From Atopsyche davidsoni (lineage: Eukaryota > Arthropoda > Insecta > Trichoptera > Hydrobiosidae), in NCBI GenBank assembly GCA_022113835.1, contig JAILWY010000014.1:7751501-7815500 (forward strand): a stretch of DNA of 64,000 nt, written 5' to 3'. Every line of letters starts with the position of its first letter. The first letter of the stretch is position 1. The position numbers were made by a program, and so were the translations under genes. The notes beneath the pieces were generated by a model. The model saw only the letters and a list, made by a program, of their open reading frames with translations, did no database searches and was not told where the DNA came from. Shown here piece by piece: positions 1-11,140 of this stretch.

Positions 1-401
1 TTTTTATTATTTAATAATGCCACGTGCGTATTTAAAACAAGTATTTGGGTTGAGAATTCCCGATTCGCTCGTCTCTAAAATATTATTTTAATTTTTAAGC
101 TGTTGCCTTTATGTGAACGATTTGGTTAATTAGTTTCGGTTAAATAAATATACTGGAATTGGCAAAGACTTTCGGCAAAGAAATAAATTTTTCAAGGGTT
201 TCGATTGAGTGTTTTGTTAATTTCTTCAGTATTACATATGATAAGAATAAGTATAGCAGGTTCTAAAACACGCCAGGGTGAAACATTTTGCATAATTTTT
301 AATTTGTTCATTCGCTATTTTGTTTTAATCAATAATCTTTTGCATTTTATAAGCATCAAAATTATAGTTAATGTTAACCACAAGTTTCTATGTATGATTT
401 A

Positions 402-562
402 AGGTCTTTACACCCGTAGAAACAAATCGCACCACCAACTTGCAGCTAGCCAATAGCGTCCCTTTATTTTGGGTGTTTTTTTTATGGTTCTGCCTAAAAT
501 GTAGGACGCTATTCGCTAGCTGCAAGTTGGTGGAGCGATTTGTTTCTATGTGTGCAGAGGGC
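402..562. mobile_element. Palindromic MITE, family 1, copy A (complete)
   Basis: Two arms of about 55 bp form a near-perfect inverted repeat. The left arm contains GTAGAAACAAATCGC, CCACCAACTTGCAGCTAGC and AATAGCGTCC; the right arm repeats these in reverse complement. A short T-rich spacer separates them. There is no coding capacity, so it is a non-autonomous foldback/MITE element. Related copies lie in intron 1 of both alkaline phosphatase genes (10935-11060 and 15371-15474). I cannot define the target-site duplication, so the superfamily is open. Confidence 0.75.
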
Positions 563-689
563 TAGAGCCAAGATAACAAGATAATGATGTGTTCATAATT
601 TATGGTAGATTTCAAAGAGCCTGATAACAGCTTACGCTGTCACTGTAGTCAATTCTTAAGTAGATTCCGTTTACAACACCGAAGGTCTA

Positions 690-960
690 TTCATGTTAAT
701 CTGTGCACTCCGCGCCGGCGACTGTGACAGTCGGCGGGGCGTCGCGTGCGGCACATTGTGCGGCACATTGTGCCTTCAGCAAACGATGGAAGATGAGGCG
801 ACACAACACTTGTCGCAACTCCCGGCTTATCGTGTGACCGCTGCGTGCGCCCGAGGGCTGCCGACACGCCGTGACGAGACTCAAGCGGCCCAAACACGCT
901 GCCGCACAGCCGACAGCCGAATGCTAATCAATAGCCTCGCGTTTTCTTATTTTATCACCG
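690..960. other. GC-rich block of unknown role
   Basis: A sharply GC-rich, CpG-rich island in AT-rich surroundings. It holds a direct 12-bp repeat (TGCGGCACATTG, twice around 752-775). Short open frames exist on both strands but none shows a recognisable domain, start context or splice partners. It could be a 5' exon or promoter island of a gene outside the window, or a repeat fragment. Confidence 0.4.
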
Positions 961-999
961 TTCGCTTGTCGGTTGTGTTGCAGCGGGTGTAGGCAGCAT

Positions 1000-3345
1000 T
1001 TATTTCACTTTCAGAATTTTTTTTCTTCAGATAATTAGAACCATTTACGCTATAATTTGAGAACTATAGGAATACATTGAGAAGTTGTTTACCGAATTTT
1101 TCAGACGATATTTTTTTAAAAATCCATGAAAATATGTAAAATATTTGGTGTGTTTTTTCTGAAGTGTGAAAAAATCGTTTCGTTCTACTTTATACTGAAA
1201 CAAATCAGTTTCCAGTGTTAAAGAATTCACAATGATTTTTTTCAACTGTTGTTTTACTTTGGATCAGATGAGACTCCTGATGAAATATATTACGAATTGA
1301 CGTACTCCTGCTATTTTTTAAAAATGTTTTATTTACACAAATTAGAGCATTATCAATAGCCATTATCAAACGACATGCAACAAACAAATGTTGGCAACAT
1401 CGTGTTCAGACACTGCAATCATTTTTAGTGTTTGAATAATTCTGATAAGTCATACGTTGTCGGTACTTTAAACATTAATTCATTAACAAATTACCTGTTT
1501 TTTTACGCCACGTGCAAACACTATAAAAACTTTATATTAAAATATTCACACGCAAAGCTAGCTGTATGAAAAGGACATATTCATAATTTAATAAATATTT
1601 TATATAATTGAGCTAATTAAAAGATCTATATATTCTTTAAATGACATGAAAGTGAATTATTTTATTCATTTTAGTCTGAAACTAAAAAAAAAAGTATGCA
1701 AATTTTACGAGGATCTGCATTAAAAAAGTAGTATTTTAAACTAGACAATATTTATTGTGTATGATTTAGGACACGGTACTGAAAAATAAAATAAAATTCA
1801 ATAACGTTTGCATCCATAAATTTAAAAAGAACTATACGCAATGAATTGGTTGCTGCTGTCATCAATTTATTAAAGAGAGTGTATATTTTTACACTGATAT
1901 AGATTTTTCTTATCAGTGGGTTTTTCTCAGTTTGTTTACTGCCAAATTTCCCTCTGCAAATAATTTAAATTATCAACGCACAAAATATATATATTACCTG
2001 AACCACTTATTTGCGTTGGGTTTTTTTTCTAAATGAGCTTTAAATAAATGGATTCCTTAAAAAACCGTATATGCCTCAAAAACGATTTGATTGAAAAAAA
2101 AAAAACCAACCAGCATTATGTGCGAAAAACCCAGGGGAACTTGTGAATATAATGAGAAGTGAAATTATTAGTATATCAACTATTAATTGAGAAATCACCA
2201 TGAATCAAATTATTCTTGCGATAATTATATATATATATATATATATGGTAAGTGTCTGTTATTTTAGTAATTTTAGTACATGCGGTTAGTTTACTATTCC
2301 TGAGTTGAATTTCAGTGAGATTTCAGGTGCGTGCCATACTTTATCTAACACAGATAGATTACAGATTTCTACACACCGTTCGAGCATAAATGCTACAATT
2401 TTTTAAAATATTTTGTAACTTAAGATTTGTTTAATAAACCATGTAATAATAAATACTGAAATTAATATTTTTGAAAACATTGGTGTATTGTCGATTCCTA
2501 CGTGGTATAAATCACAGCACTTGGGCAGCGATGTCGTGGGCAGCACGTGGCTGATAAGGGATTTTTATTCGAAAGTGTCGATATGGAGTGAAACGCGTGA
2601 CAGGTCAATGGTATCTGCTGAGTACCAGCCTTCTGGAGAGGTCAAGGGTTCGATCTATTAATGTTTCACCAGTCAAAAATGTTATTTCTCAATATTCACT
2701 GATAATGCTATCGATAATTATGTTATTTATAGCTGCGCGCTTGCGGATCTCTGAATAATGCGACTAAAATCCAACACTCATTTATTTACACATTTTAATG
2801 CCGAAGTGGATTATACATTATACACATAATTTTTAAACCAGAGATTAATGTTTAACTATCTAAATTACAATATAATGCTGCTCACCATCTCTTGAGATTT
2901 ATAAATATATAGTAGTTCCATGACATTTTATCCCTTCATTTCTAAATGAATATTTCCCATTGTATCCATTAAAACGTCTCAAAATTGCATGCACATCAAC
3001 ACAAGTAGTCGAAAATCAACAGGAACGAGAACAACAGCATGCAGCTGAGTTTTTATCAACTGTAAAGAAAGAAAGCAGTTTTATTACTTACCAGATTTGT
3101 AAGTCAAAGATATTTGTCAAACCAGTAATTTTAAAATGCAGCTGTAGATTCATTTTATTATATGTCAGGGCTGAAAGTAAATGGAAAAACGAGGAAACTA
3201 ACAGCGAAGTACTTGCCGGAAGTTTTTCAGTTGAATAAAGGGTAATTTGCCGCTGAATGAATCGTGACTGTCAAAAGTATAGGAAGATGAAGATTTGAAA
3301 CCACTTGAAGAAATGTGTCCTATTGGATATTTGTGTTAATGCGAC
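1000..3345. other. AT-rich stretch with no gene seen
   Basis: Low-complexity AT-rich DNA. It contains a short AT dinucleotide tract (2226-2246) and a more GC-rich patch near 2515-2665. I see no exon-like reading frame with splice sites. Confidence 0.6.
2515..2665 (+). repeat. Possible tRNA-derived SINE fragment
   Basis: A moderately GC-rich patch that ends with GGGTTCGATC (near 2645-2655), resembling a pol III B box (GGTTCGAnTCC). The preceding 100 bp do not fold into a clear tRNA and the A box is unconvincing, so this is only a weak SINE-like call. Confidence 0.2.
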
Positions 3346-4183
3346 TTAACCTTACTTGGTGTCCATCCCCCGTCTGCCACAAAAAAAAACCGTTTTACCT
3401 GGCGAAATCGTGTCATTTAATTAATTTAATTGTAACTTGATGTTTTTATAGAGTATTGAAAAAACTATAAATTATATATTTTTATTTTTTATTATTTAAT
3501 TAACGTCCATTTTCAGGGTAAAATAAAATCTTGAAGATGTTGAAAAATTGGATAAAATGACGACTATTCAAAACAATGTGTGATAAAAAACTTAGGTCCT
3601 TAGGGGTCTAGGTCCCATAATCGAGCTCTTTTGATCATTTTCTAGTCCGTTTTGCGAAAAATCGACTGCACCAATCAAAAATATTTAAATTCAAAAAGTT
3701 TGATACACTCCTTTTTCCGAATACCATATATTTTTATTTCTTATAAATTTACTATTAATATGATAAATATGTGTTTTTCCGACTGAAGTGTAGGAATTTG
3801 GAGATTCGTCTGGTACATTTTCCATGAATCCTAAACATTTAAAAGTCTTTTTTTAAAATTGGAATTGAAAGATTAAATATAAACCATGTGCGCCTTATTA
3901 ATTTAAAAATTAAAAAAAAAAAAATCTTTAACAAACTTTGGTTTTGAAAAGTCGCCATTTTATCCAATTTTTCAACATCTTCAAGATTTTATTTTACCCT
4001 AAAAATGGACGTTAATTTAATAATAAAAAATAGGTAAATATAATTTATAGTTTTTTCAATACTCTGTAAAAAAAACAATTTTCGATATAGAAAAAAAAAG
4101 TGACAATTAAATTAATTAAATTACACGATTTCGCCAGGTAATGGACTGACTGTGGTGTCCGGTTGGACACCAGGGGCAATTAA
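3346..4183. mobile_element. piggyBac-like MITE with TTAA target duplication
   Basis: TTAA stands at both ends (3346-3349 and 4180-4183). Just inside, both ends carry GGTGTCCA at the same distance from TTAA, followed by TTACCTGGCGAAATCGTG and then about 150 bp of imperfect inverted repeat (left about 3395-3560, right about 3955-4143). There is no transposase. TTAA duplication is the hallmark of the piggyBac superfamily; the superfamily call rests on this and on the GGTGTCC tip. The right end lies about 75 bp past the stop codon of the minus-strand alkaline phosphatase, so the element probably forms part of its 3' UTR. Confidence 0.75.
3988..3993 (-). terminator. Candidate polyadenylation signal for ALP gene 1, inside the MITE
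   Basis: On the minus strand AATAAA occurs about 266 nt after the stop at 4259; an ATTAAA variant is near 4016. No signal lies between the stop and the MITE end at 4183, so the first usable signals are supplied by the MITE arm. The prediction rests on the motif only. Confidence 0.4.
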
Positions 4184-4258
4184 ATGGCTGGGAGCAACTG
4201 CCTTAAAGGTGGTCGGTGGTTGTATTCAGTGAGGCGGGCATACCGAGTTTAGGTTGTT

Positions 4259-6621
4259 CTACTTGGTGGCGAGGAGCAGCGCAGCCAGCGCCAGGAGGAG
4301 CAGGGAGGGGCGAGTGAGGTCCGCGCCGGAGCAGGCGTTGTCTGGAGACCCCACGCAGAGGGCGTAGGCCATGAGGTGCGGCAGGGCGCTCTGCTCGTAG
4401 CTGCCCGTGAACAGCTGTTGGTGGGGTCCACGAGCGAACACCGCCACATCCTCGCCGCCGTGCGTCTCCGACTCCAGCGGCACCGTCCCCGGGTAGCGGA
4501 ACGTCGGCCGCTCTGCAACACAGCCCGGCCCATTTCAATCCCTTCAGCCACTTCAGCCGCTCCACTATCCTCGTGATACTTATATTTAGATGCAATTTAG
4601 CTTTCGTTGCGTTTCAATTGTACAAAAAAATAATAACAATCAATATTCATTCAAAATATTCAATATTATTGGCAGAGAGTACTTGGTGGAATTCCATTTT
4701 AATATTTTTGAGTAAAATACTTCAGTGATTTTCCACATTTCCACCACCGGTTTCGCCAACCTTTCACGTTGGCACATACAAAAAAATATGATTTTGATCT
4801 TTAGGACGCACGTGCTTTCTAATGAATGTTTTTGGCAGAAAGTGCCAAGTGAAATTTTTTACACTGATATTTTTGCTAGAGTTGTTTTATGAAGCGACTG
4901 ATTTTGTATTTTAATTATATGTCAATGCAAACCGTGATGTTGGATAAAATAAATCTTGAAGAAATATCACTTTATCTTTCATTATTTTAAATATTATACA
5001 TCCACGTGTATTTTAATATAACAAATGTATGAAAACATCAAAACAAAAGGAAATTGTGTTTTTTTTAATTATTATGTGTGAGTTTGATAAAATAAAGGCG
5101 TGCAGCTAATATTATTATGTAGACTGCGGAAAAATGATAATAAACACAAATAATAAAACATATTATATGTTTTTAATGAATGCGTATTGTTTTGTTTAAA
5201 TTTGTAGAATGCAAACAAAATGTTGAAAAAAAAAAATTACGTTAAAAAAAACCCCAGAACTCACTTATCAAGATTCAAGACTTGGGCAAAAACAATCTTT
5301 GATATATACGGAGATTGATATGCACAGAGATTGGTATAATAAGTGTATCTATATTATAAGGACTTACTCTCAATGAATTCCTTCTCCTTTGTTACGTCAG
5401 CTCTGAAGCCGTCGACTTCCTTGCGGTAGCCCAGGCCGTTGGCGTAGCTGAGGGTCAGGTACGGGAGCTCGTCGAGCCCCGGCCAGGTGTCGGAGGCCCC
5501 TAAGATATCGTTGCCTCTGCTCGGGTATCTGAAAATACATAATCGGATCAAAACCCACCCGAAAATAATAAATCACAGGGATGCAGCTTAAAAAGATCAA
5601 GAGTTATACATTATTTTTATACAAAATAATTCGGTAAGGCTTTGTTTATAATTTTGTATTAAGTAAGCGATCGGTTATTAAAATTGTTAGTAAAATGCAT
5701 CTTAATATTATTTTTCAAATGACCGTTAAATATGATGATTTATTAATGTATGCACGTAAATAGATTAGACTTTGCACAGTATTTTTTTTTTGTGAATACA
5801 TAGCATTTATAATAAATAAAGATCAATCGTACATTGTATCCTGTTAAATTTTATTGTTTGAAAGATTATCGATATTATGCGCGTACTTCAAATGGTTTAT
5901 TATTAATCCAATCAATCACACACAATCACAGCATTTGTATTATTTTAAGCTCCTCGACAGGCGGTAGTCGATTTAACGAATATGCCGGAAAATAAGTGTC
6001 CGTGACGAATACGGATGAAATATAATACATATAATGTTAAAAGGTAAATAAATATTCCAATAACAAACACACACTTGATATATTCAATAATTTATTCAAA
6101 CCCAATTATATCTATACGACATGCGGCATTCATCACCAAGTAAAATAAATTATTTATTGCTTGGTAGCGTACTTGACCGACTACAGTATTTTTGAAAAAC
6201 TTGAATAAATATGTACAGCGATTAAAATTCTATAAGCAGGTGTTCGCGTGAATCTGATTTTAATTTAATTCTCTGTAGTTTTCATATTGTGTTGTCGTCA
6301 GGAGTAAGGTGTTTAGTTTAGTCAATTGGTCACGTCCAAGCGTATTCCGGAGCACGTCAATGTCTATTGATCATTATCTATGCAATAGTTGATGTCGGTT
6401 TGCATTGGGTCAAGTTGGCCACTTAGCTGTTATTTAAAACCACAATTGACATTTAATTCTTGTTGATATTTATAATTTTTAAGATATTCCAAATCAAGCG
6501 TTTTTTGTTCGTAGATACTCGGCAGGTCGTTTTGTATGAAATAAGTATAAAATATAGCTAATTTATATCCGTCAACTTGTATAATAGAGTGCTATAAAAG
6601 TGATTTGTAATTGATGTGATG

Positions 6622-6695
<74 letters not shown>

Positions 6696-9600
6696 GTATA
6701 TTTTAATTACCATTTTTGTCTAAATTTATTTTTATAAAAATATTTTTTTGCATAGTGAACACTGTAGGAATTTAAAGACTCATTTTGTGTTTATCTCATA
6801 ATATATAGCTGATATAAATGCGTATAATTTATAGTAAATTTGATTTTTTAATCATGATCATTTTTTATCATTAACACAAAATGAGTCTTTAAATTCCTAA
6901 AAATATTTTTATAAAAATAAATATGATATTATTTTGATGATATTTATAATGAAGCATGTATTGAGCTGCGTTGGATTTTTTTTTTATAATGACAACGTTG
7001 ATTTCAGGTTTTAAGTCTGTATAATAATATTTAAAAAATACGTACACCTATTTTTTTATAAAATATTGTAGTTTTGGGTTTTGGAGAGAATATAACAAGT
7101 ATTAAGAAATGAAGAACGAAAAAACTATTATGGACGAGTTTCTATCGTATATTATTAATGTCTAAGAGATTTGAGAATCATGGAAAGGGAGGGCGTACCC
7201 TGAGATGGTCATGGTGTGGGAGTGGTCGGAGGACACGACGATGAGCGTGTCCTCCACGCTGGTGAGGTTCACGGCTGCCTCCACGGCCGCGGACAGCTCC
7301 AGGGTCTCGTCCAGGGCCAGGCGTGCATACGTGGCATGGTGCGCGTGGTCTATTCTCCCTCCTGTTGAGCAAACACGCATTGTTATTACAAGCGACGAAA
7401 AGCAGCTGATGTCGCGCTCCGCTAGCTGAGGTCATGGAAATACACGTTGACTCAAAACTGGAGACTCGAGGATATCGTCCATAAACGATGAAAATAATAC
7501 TAAAAATTCGTTTTTTATTAATACAACCATCATCGTTTATTATTTATTAGTCATGATTTTATAAATTATATATAATTTAAAATCACCATAAAAATAATTT
7601 GACCGCAAAAAAAGATTAAGAGTAGATGGATTGGTGATATCTTATCTTCTTTTTTGGGATTATAATATGATTTGTGAGATTCCGTATATATTATATCTTA
7701 TTATATTGAAATTAAAGCATTCATGCTAAATTTAAATTGCTTTGTTCTTTTTTCGTTAATAAACCAGACACAAAAATCATATAAATATTTCTTGCGAGAA
7801 CGTTTAATAACAAAAAAATCCGAATAATAAACAAGGTAAACATAATGTTTAAATATGACCAACCTTCAACGAAGAGGAAGTATCCTTTCTCATTTTTGGA
7901 CAGTATTTTGATGGCAGCTTCTGTCATCTGCTTCAACGTCGGTTGTGATTCAGGGGCTAGCAGATGGTAGTCCAGATGGTTGTCGTTGAAAAGACCAAGA
8001 ACAAAATCTGTGTCATCTCCGATGCTGTTAAGCTCCGCAGTGTTGGTGACGTACTTGCTGGTGAAGTTTCTCTTGGTCTTATCTTCCTTCCAAACGCTGA
8101 CGAGGTCCGCTCCGTCCAGCCTCCTGCCAACGGTGTCTGTCATATTGGCCAGTTCTGATGTGGCGTTTTCTGAGATTGTGGTATTCCCAAAGAAGTTGGG
8201 TCTGCCTCCACCGAAGATAACCTAAAGTAAATTGGGGCTAGTGTTCAAATCGAAGACTACTCGTAAACGTTTTCATCGAATAAAGTTCCGCTGAGCTGGA
8301 GCTGAATAGGTCAGCTTGTCACAGCATTATTACTATTCCCAATTCTTTGGGATAAAATGGAGAATTTAAAAGAATCCTTACTCAGTGATCGATGTAGGCT
8401 TTCTAAACCGAAACTGTTGGTTAACCACACGAAAAGTCTGTTTATACAAGGGATGTTTTTTTTAATGAACAGGTTGAAAGCAAGGATGGCAATACTGACC
8501 CTGAAGTCTCGGCCGGGCAGGTCTCGGATAAGCTGGTGAGCGATGTCAGTGCAGCGAGTGGGGTCCACGCCATCGTCTGCCACGTCCGCGTCCGCCTCCC
8601 AGTTGCGCTCGGCCGTGTGGGCGAAGGTCCCAGCCGGAGAGGCGTGGGTCACGCGGGTCGTGGTCACGATTCCTGAACAAATAGCCGGAAGACCCTGGCT
8701 TGAGAGGCGAGTTCCAAATCGAAACCGATATGAGCAGATGGCGTTAGCCTATTTAAATATATATATATTCCATGATATAATAATGAAATATATCTTAGTA
8801 ATATAACAAGTGTTTGAGGTTTAGATCATCCCTGTTAAAAGAGCAGTGTGGCTTTGCGTGTGCATGCTTTTTTATTGAATTCTTTATGGCTATTTGATTT
8901 TGAGTTGTGGCGTGTCAGTACCAGTAGCCAGGCCGGAGTCCTGCGCGTGGTGTGCGATGGACTTGACGTGGTTCTTGGAGACCAGCTGCTGCTCGCAGTC
9001 CTTGTTGGGCACGGCTGCAGACACTCCGATGGTGGCATCGTTCGCCTTCACGCCTCCCAGGTAGGCCGTGGCGGAGCACGCCGAGTCCGCCACTTGGGAG
9101 TTCACGCAGTACGTCTGCAGATAAGGACCGTTATAGTTGGCATATAATGAAAAATCGACACCCACCACACACTGGCTCATTTGCAGTACTTCATATTTAA
9201 ACATCAAACACAAGTAGTTTGGGAGATTAGACTGACTGACTTTAGTCTGAAGAACCCTTTCAAAGCCGAAAATGATTACGCTACCAATTGGCTATAAGTA
9301 TTGTTAAAAAAAGGGAAGGCTGAAATACCTATAAATTATTTTTACTATTTTTATTATAGTATCAAATATATTTGACTACCCTATTTAAACAAAAAAATTA
9401 ACCGATTAAGAAAAAAAATACTGTTTGTACAGACACAAATAAAATTAGGGGCAATGTCAATTTCATCTAAATTCTACCTTAACTTCGCAAACCAGTAGGT
9501 TATTTTTCAGCACTATAATAATGTAAACTTTTAAAAATAATAAATTAATTTTCTCGCCTTTTATTTTTATTCGATTAAACTGAAACAGGTGTCAAACAAA

Positions 9601-11140
9601 TAACACCAGTTTGAGACAATAACACCTGTCACTCTCGCCGAGGAATCAAAGATTCACCCATCAAATGAAATCGTGTTGAAATTTCATGTTTGAAAATTAT
9701 GCTGAATAATTAAATCAATTAATACTACTTCTTCATCAAGTCTCTTTTCAGATGAGGTTAGCGATCATTTCATTGAGCATATACTCATGCTGGGCCAGTG
9801 TTCATGGTTTTCTAAGAGGAAAATAGTGTAGTGGGTCCCCGAGTTCTTCTACACGTAATACTACTGCTCTATTTAAAATAATTCTGCAAAGAAGTTACTT
9901 ACATGCGATAGTCCAGTGATGGGGAACTTCTCAAAAGATAGCATCTGTTCTTCCCCAGGCCTGCCGTTCCTCTGCCCGGCGTGGGTCCTGGCGGCGGCCA
10001 GCGTGGCCAGGGACATGCCGTCCCCGATAAAGAATATCACATTCTTGGCTGGTTTCAGAATGGCGGTCTTCGCCAACTGATCCTTCAGTATTTTCTGCCC
10101 ATTTTTCAGCCAATACTCCTTTTCCAGCTCTTCTTTGGGACCCACCTGATTCTTAGCCTCCCTGAATGTCCTGTGGTAGTCTAGAAATAATGTTTGGTTG
10201 AAACTAACAACGAAAATTTTAGCTATTTTATTTTGATGAATCATCATTATATTTGAGACTTTCAAATTAAAATATACATAATATAGTTTTAATTTTTCAC
10301 CTTAACTAAAGGTGAAGTTAAGTTAAATTAGAGAGTTTTAAAATTATGTATTGGTATGAAAACTGCCAAAGACGATTTTGGCTTTATTTATTATTATTTT
10401 TGAGAAAACCGCCTTGAAAGCGAAAAAAATCGTGGAGGTGCTTCGTATTAATTTCATGTAGCTTCCAATACACTTACAAAATTAAATATTTTTTTGCATT
10501 AAACAATTCTATATTAGTGAACAATTAAAATACTAAACTATATTTATGCCTGAAAATATGAATGAGAAGCCATGTTTTAAAATCTATGTAAATTTGTGCT
10601 ATAAAAGACAACATAGAGGCCAAGATCAAAAGCCAAAGACTAGTTGCTAGGAAATGTTTCTATGAGATTTAATATATTGCCCTAAAAAATATAAATTTTT
10701 CAGACACTGGTTGAGAAATGTTACGAATCACAAAAGTAGAAAAAATTCACTCTGAAAATGGATAACTGGGGGCGGAATATTTGGAGGATTCGAGTTGCGA
10801 TGGGTTAGTTTGGACGCTGAGGCCATTTATACGTGAGCTAGGAAAGGCTAAAAACAATCCACGACCCGAGAAGGGTTATACTGACCGGCAACAATGAAGA
10901 ATTATGAGTACGGTGCTATTTTATATAAAAGTGTTGCACATGTAGCGATACAGCGATAAGCCAATAGCGTCCTCTCTTGCGCTGTTTTTTTTTTTAAAAT
11001 AAATAATAAAAGGACGATACTGGTTAATCAGTTGTCGGTAGAGTCGTTACGTGTGTAGGCAGCTTACCGTGTTCGTCGTACGTAGCACTCGCCGCCGCCA
11101 GCACAGCGGCCAATGTCAGGGCGCTTGTGATCCAGCCCAT
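4259..11140 (-). CDS. Membrane-bound alkaline phosphatase (catalytically intact), 8 exons, 550 aa
   Basis: Hydrolyses phosphate monoesters at the outer cell surface as a metal (two Zn, one Mg) enzyme. Coding exons on the minus strand: 11140-11068, 10180-9903, 9114-8922, 8672-8500, 8221-7864, 7361-7199, 5528-5368, 4512-4259; phases match at every junction and sum to 550 codons plus TAG. The start follows GGTGTGACC and opens a signal peptide (residues 1-19). Family motifs: GDGM with metal ligand Asp78; VADSACSA with nucleophile Ser128; THASPAG (His191, Ser193); Arg204 in [16 protein letters not shown] (Glu358, Asp363, His367); SSDHSH (Asp404, His405); THGGED (His484). Five N-glycosylation sequons (NTT, NAT, NMT, NFT, NLT) fit secretion. 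The C-terminus ends in a Leu/Ala-rich hydrophobic tail typical of a GPI-anchor signal. A divergent paralogue starts 4 kb away at 15182. Exon ends were read by eye; the first exon could be preceded by a 5' UTR intron. Confidence 0.93.
4671..4890 (-). repeat. Penelope-like repeat family, copy a (intron 7 of ALP gene 1)
   Basis: The segment reads AGAGTACTTGGTGGAATTCC, then TTTTCCACATTT, CCGGTTTCGCCAACC and TTTCACGTTGGC. This is the same order as the copies at 12.4 and 32.6 kb, on the opposite strand. From about 4832 a more diverged second start (GGCAGAAAGTGCCAAGTG) follows, suggesting a tandem partial copy, as is common in Penelope-like elements. No reverse transcriptase is present. Confidence 0.55.
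6627..6692. repeat. AT dinucleotide microsatellite
   Basis: An uninterrupted run of about 33 AT units within intron 6 of ALP gene 1. It is self-complementary and likely length-variable. Confidence 0.95.
6724..6926. mobile_element. Short inverted-repeat element in ALP intron 6
   Basis: TTTATTTTTATAAAAATATTT at both ends is followed inward by AGGAATTTAAAGACTCATTT, which reappears inverted near 6873-6898. The arms are about 60 bp, with an AT-rich loop. It has no coding capacity and is likely a small MITE. It abuts the AT microsatellite just upstream. Confidence 0.6.
10935..11060. mobile_element. Palindromic MITE, family 1, copy C (diverged)
   Basis: The left end reads CACATGTAGCGATACAGCGA then AGCCAATAGCGTCC. 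The right end, reverse complemented, reads CCTACACACGTAACGACTC and then a diverged GTATCGTCC. It is clearly related to copies A and B but worn. Its right tip ends within about 7 nt of the GT splice donor of ALP exon 1 (donor at 11067). Confidence 0.55.
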
